A stretch of 8,526 nucleotides of DNA from NCBI GenBank assembly GCA_002405525.1, contig DHLY01000077.1, positions 50,498 through 59,023 of the forward strand, given 5' to 3'. The translations under genes and the position numbers were made by a program. Shown here piece after piece: positions 6,193 through 8,526 of the stretch (the stretch's first letter is position 1; each line of letters starts with the position of its first letter). Under the pieces are notes generated by a model. It saw nothing but the letters and a program-made list of their open reading frames with translations. It searched no databases and was not told the origin of the DNA. Source of the stretch: Proteobacteria bacterium UBA4656. Its GTDB lineage: Bacteria; Pseudomonadota; Gammaproteobacteria; Xanthomonadales; Ahniellaceae.

Positions 6193-7080
6193 TCAGCGGA
6201 AGTGACGTTGCAACCGGTCGTCGACCGCCGACATCCGCGCCCCGACCGCGCGCTCCGGCGGCGCGGGATCGAGTACGGCGGCGTCCGGCCCCGCCGCCAC
6301 TACCGCGGCGTACATCTGCGCGATACCGCCGCCGATCTCGACGCTGCCGAGCGTCGCGCCCAGCGTCGCCCCGAACGTATCCGGCGTCGCAGGACGGTGG
6401 ACGACCGGGCGTCCTAGGACCCTGCCGAGGAGGTTCGCGAGTTCGACCTGCGTCGGCGCACCGTGGACGACCACGTCGTACTCTCCCTGCGGAAACGTCT
6501 GCGCGATGAGCGCGACCGCAGCAGACTCGCCCTGATCATCGTGCACGGTCCACGACAAGCGGCGGTCTGCCGGCAGCGGCGGGTAGGCGAGCACGCCCTC
6601 ACCACGCAGCGCCACTGTCAGGTCGGTCCACAGCAGAATGTCGAGATAGATTGCGGGGCGCAGCACCAGTGTCGGCGCGCCGACCGCGCGCACCGAGGCG
6701 GCCATTGCCACGTTGCCCTGCACGTAGCCGGAAGCGGCGAGCGCCGGAACCGCGAATCCCCCGGTCCTGAACACGAGCCGAGGCGGTCGCGCGCGCGCCA
6801 GCGCGTCGAGCAGCCCCAACCCTGGCGCCCGGCTGACTGCGAAGCCGGGTGGAATCGGCAGCATCACGAACGCACCGGCGCAACCGGCCAGCGCTTCGAC
6901 CAGGGTCGCGGGGCAATCGAGGTCCGCATGCGCGAAGCTGACCTCGCCGCCGAACGCAGCTCGCGCCGTCGTCGCATCACGCCCTGCAACCCGCACCGCC
7001 GCGCCGCGCCGACGGAGCGCCCGCACCACGGCTGCGCCCTGCGCACCGCCACCACACACCACCACATGGTCGCCTGCCAT
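6193..7080 (-). CDS. NmrA-like NAD(P)-binding protein (atypical SDR)
   Basis: A 295-residue Rossmann-fold protein of the NmrA/HSCARG type, a group that includes both reductases and catalytically inactive NAD(P)-sensing regulators. Evidence: strand-loop-helix DHVVVCGGGAQGAAVVRALRRRG at the N-terminus (in pieces, residues 4-26), then VRVAGRD (29-35) at the position that often selects NADP; an acidic 'HADLDC' stretch at the end of the third strand; GAFVMLPIPPG; and a C-terminal half with LRPAIYLDILL and WTVHDDQGESAA as in NmrA homologues. No SDR YxxxK dyad is evident. The first loop is one residue shorter than the usual GATGxxG (see findings). The ATG at 7080 has a strong GGAGG six bases upstream and is unambiguous. 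It is divergent from the aminotransferase gene (123 bp between starts). A functional link with the downstream flavin oxidoreductase is possible but the 315-bp gap argues against tight coupling. Confidence 0.88.
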   Translation of the reverse strand: MAGDHVVVCGGGAQGAAVVRALRRRGAAVRVAGRDATTARAAFGGEVSFAHADLDCPATLVEALAGCAGAFVMLPIPPGFAVSRAPGLGLLDALARARPPRLVFRTGGFAVPALAASGYVQGNVAMAASVRAVGAPTLVLRPAIYLDILLWTDLTVALRGEGVLAYPPLPADRRLSWTVHDDQGESAAVALIAQTFPQGEYDVVVHGAPTQVELANLLGRVLGRPVVHRPATPDTFGATLGATLGSVEIGGGIAQMYAAVVAAGPDAAVLDPAPPERAVGARMSAVDDRLQRHFR

Positions 7081-7111
7081 CGCGATCCTCCACCGAAGTT
7101 CTCACCCGGTC

Positions 7112-7140
7112 TCGACCGCCCGCTGTCCGCCCGGCATGAT
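7112..7140 (+). promoter_or_regulatory. Candidate promoter of the aminotransferase gene
   Basis: TCGACC (7112-7117) and CATGAT (7135-7140) are 17 bp apart, each with four of six consensus matches. This would give a leader of about 57 nt before the ATG at 7204. It lies in the 123-bp divergent region. Support is by eye only. Confidence 0.3.
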
Positions 7141-7151
7141 CGAGGTCGATC
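7138..7151. repeat. Short inverted repeat in divergent promoter region
   Basis: GATCGA and TCGATC are separated by GG. The repeat overlaps the candidate -10 of the aminotransferase gene and would cover its transcription start, a suitable place for a repressor site. It could equally be chance. Confidence 0.35.
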
Positions 7152-7203
7152 GCCGCACCGAGCCGCGCGGCACCTTTTTCGCACCGACTTCCACGGAGCC
7201 CGA

Positions 7204-8319
7204 ATGCATTCCTTCATTCCACCCGATCGCCTTCTGCTCGGCCCCGGTCCGTCGAACGTCCCGCCGCGCGTGCTCGCTGCGCTCGCCCGCCCCACCATCG
7301 GCCACCTCGATCCACGGTTCGTGGCGATGATGGACGAGGTGAAGGCGCTGCTCCAGCGCACCTTCCGCACGCGCAACCGCCTCACCCTGCCGATCTCCGC
7401 CCCCGGGTCGGCCGGCATGGAGGCCTGTTTCGTCAACCTCGTCGAGCCGGGCGACACCGTCATCGTGTGCCGTAATGGCGTGTTCGGCGGGCGGATGCGC
7501 GAGAACGTCATCCGCGTCGGCGCAGAATGCGTGCTGGTCGAGGACGCCTTCGGGCAGCCGGTGGATCCGGCCAAAGCAGAGGCCGCGCTGAAGGCCAACC
7601 CCGGCGCCAAGGCGCTGGCCTTCGTCCACGCCGAAACTTCCACCGGCGCGAGGTCCGACGCCGAACTACTGTGCCGACTAGCCCGCGAGCACGGTGCGCT
7701 GAGTATCGTCGACAGCGTCACCGGCCTCGGCGGCATCCCGGTCGAGGTCGACGCGTGGGGCGCCGACGCGGTCTACTCCGGTTCGCAGAAATGTCTTTCC
7801 GCCCCGCCCGGCCTGTCGCCAGTGTCGTTCTCGGAACGCGCATTGGACGTCCTGAGGCAACGCAGGGCCCCGGTGCAGAGCTGGTTCCTCGACCTCGGCC
7901 TGGTGATGGCCTACTGGTCGGGCGACGGCGGCCGTGCGTATCACCACACCGCGCCGATCAACATGCTGTATGCGCTGCACGAGGCACTGTTGATTCTGCA
8001 CGAAGAGGGCCTGGAGGCCTCCTGGGCCCGCCACCAGGCGACGCACCTGCGGCTGTGCGACGCGCTGGCCGCGATCGGCCTCGACCTGCTGGTGCCCGAA
8101 CACGCGCGACTGCCGCAGCTCAACACGGTGCGCATCCCCGAGGGCGTCGACGACGCGGGCACGCGCCGTCGGCTGCTCGGCGAGTTCGGCATCGAGATCG
8201 GTGCCGGGCTGGGCGAACTCGCCGGCAAGGTGTGGCGCATCGGGCTGATGGGCCATGGCAGCCGGGCGGAGCACGTCGATCGCGTGGTGGGCGCGTTGAG
8301 CACGGTGCTGGACCGGTAG
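7204..8319 (+). CDS. Alanine/serine--glyoxylate aminotransferase family protein (class V, PLP-dependent)
   Basis: A 371-residue complete fold-type I enzyme, expected to transfer an amino group from alanine or serine to glyoxylate, giving glycine. Motifs: LLGPGPSNVP (11-20) at the active-site entrance; the cofactor phosphate loop SAPGSAGMEA (65-74); VHAETSTGA (141-149); Asp170 in SIVDSVTGLGG, which contacts the pyridine nitrogen; Lys196 in SGSQKCLSAPPG, the Schiff-base lysine; and Arg345 in VWRIGLMGH, which binds the substrate carboxylate. The 26-residue spacing of Asp170 to Lys196 matches human AGT (Asp183, Lys209). Length is normal for the family. The ATG at 7204 has GGAG at 7195-7198, five bases upstream; the frame runs open well upstream only because it is antisense to the NmrA-like gene. 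Donor preference (alanine, serine, or aspartate as in some relatives) cannot be read from sequence. No glycine or serine pathway neighbours are visible. Confidence 0.95.
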   Translation: MHSFIPPDRLLLGPGPSNVPPRVLAALARPTIGHLDPRFVAMMDEVKALLQRTFRTRNRLTLPISAPGSAGMEACFVNLVEPGDTVIVCRNGVFGGRMRENVIRVGAECVLVEDAFGQPVDPAKAEAALKANPGAKALAFVHAETSTGARSDAELLCRLAREHGALSIVDSVTGLGGIPVEVDAWGADAVYSGSQKCLSAPPGLSPVSFSERALDVLRQRRAPVQSWFLDLGLVMAYWSGDGGRAYHHTAPINMLYALHEALLILHEEGLEASWARHQATHLRLCDALAAIGLDLLVPEHARLPQLNTVRIPEGVDDAGTRRRLLGEFGIEIGAGLGELAGKVWRIGLMGHGSRAEHVDRVVGALSTVLDR

Positions 8320-8526
8320 GCGGCCGCCGCGGGCGGCGCAGGGTCCGCTACCGCGGGATCGCTGCATGCAGCGCGCTCACCAACGCAAGCCTCGCGCCCG
8401 GAATGCGTGCGGCAAGATCGAGAGGCGACGATCGCGCCGCACGCGGCGCTCCCGCGCCTCGGCGGGCGCACGGAACACCCGGGCAACGCGCCATCGGAAA
8501 AAGAGGGTCTGTTGAAATTCAAGTGG
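8320..8526. other. Gene-free end of window with palindromes and AT-rich tail
   Basis: No credible coding sequence is present; an ATG at 8366 opens a 48-codon Arg-rich frame with no ribosome-binding site. The stretch holds a 14-bp perfect palindrome (CGCTGCATGCAGCG, 8360-8373) and GCGCCGC-AC-GCGGCGC (8434-8449). It then ends abruptly in AT-richer sequence from about 8497, including TTGAAATTCAA at 8512-8522. Confidence 0.45.
8323..8337. terminator. Possible hairpin after the aminotransferase gene
   Basis: GCCGCC and GGCGGC flank a 3-nt loop, starting three bases after the TAG stop. There is no T-tract after it (GCAGGGTCC). Position supports a terminator; composition makes chance likely. Confidence 0.3.

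Noticed and set aside
6463..7203. Open frame running 247 codons upstream of the aminotransferase ATG
   Set aside because: It is antisense to the NmrA-like gene and lacks family similarity. The ATG at 7204 has a ribosome-binding site and begins exactly at the family N-terminus.
8366..8512. 48-codon open frame starting ATG CAG CGC
   Set aside because: Arg-rich, no ribosome-binding site, and it starts inside a palindrome; it looks like a chance frame.
7941..8522. 193-codon minus-strand frame reaching the right edge
   Set aside because: Most of it is antisense to the aminotransferase gene, and the rest shows no recognisable protein sequence.

Overview
The window is very GC-rich (about 70% by eye). 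It reads as ordinary chromosomal DNA of a gammaproteobacterium, most likely of the Xanthomonadales/Lysobacter-like kind. That placement is inference from composition, from a YceH (UPF0502) protein, a DUF3011 protein, a glycine-zipper lipoprotein and a soluble GGDEF protein, and from short GC-rich leaders with TATCCT-like -10 boxes. There is no rRNA, tRNA, CRISPR array, complete insertion sequence or phage gene.

Layout, left to right. Positions 1-305 (minus strand) hold the N-terminal third of an ABC transporter ATPase of the LolD/MacB type, cut by the window edge. Divergent from it, 515-1237 encodes a secreted protein made of three DUF3011 modules with 12 regularly spaced cysteines. A 357-bp gap with three hairpins follows. 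Next is a 145-residue glycine-zipper outer-membrane-type lipoprotein (1595-2032), then yceH (2232-2864) with a plausible promoter. After an intergenic inverted repeat comes a 446-residue diguanylate cyclase with intact active and inhibitory sites (3111-4451). The minus strand then carries an Old Yellow Enzyme-type NAD(P)H:flavin oxidoreductase (4540-5877), a 315-bp gap, and an NmrA-like NAD(P)-binding protein (6193-7080). Divergent from the last is a class V aminotransferase of the alanine/serine-glyoxylate type (7204-8319). The final 207 bp hold palindromes and an abrupt AT-rich end, with no credible gene.

How the genes fit together. The first half leans towards the cell envelope: an ABC ATPase, a periplasmic or secreted Cys-rich protein and a lipoprotein. 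The middle holds a conserved protein of unknown role and a c-di-GMP synthase. The right part is redox and amino-acid metabolism. Most genes look singly transcribed, with gaps of 120 bp or more and changes of strand. There is no tight multigene operon and I see no convincing evidence of a new defence or mobile system. The most unusual items are the triple DUF3011 protein, the uncharacterised helical input region of the cyclase, a shortened glycine loop in the NmrA-like protein, and several intergenic inverted repeats.
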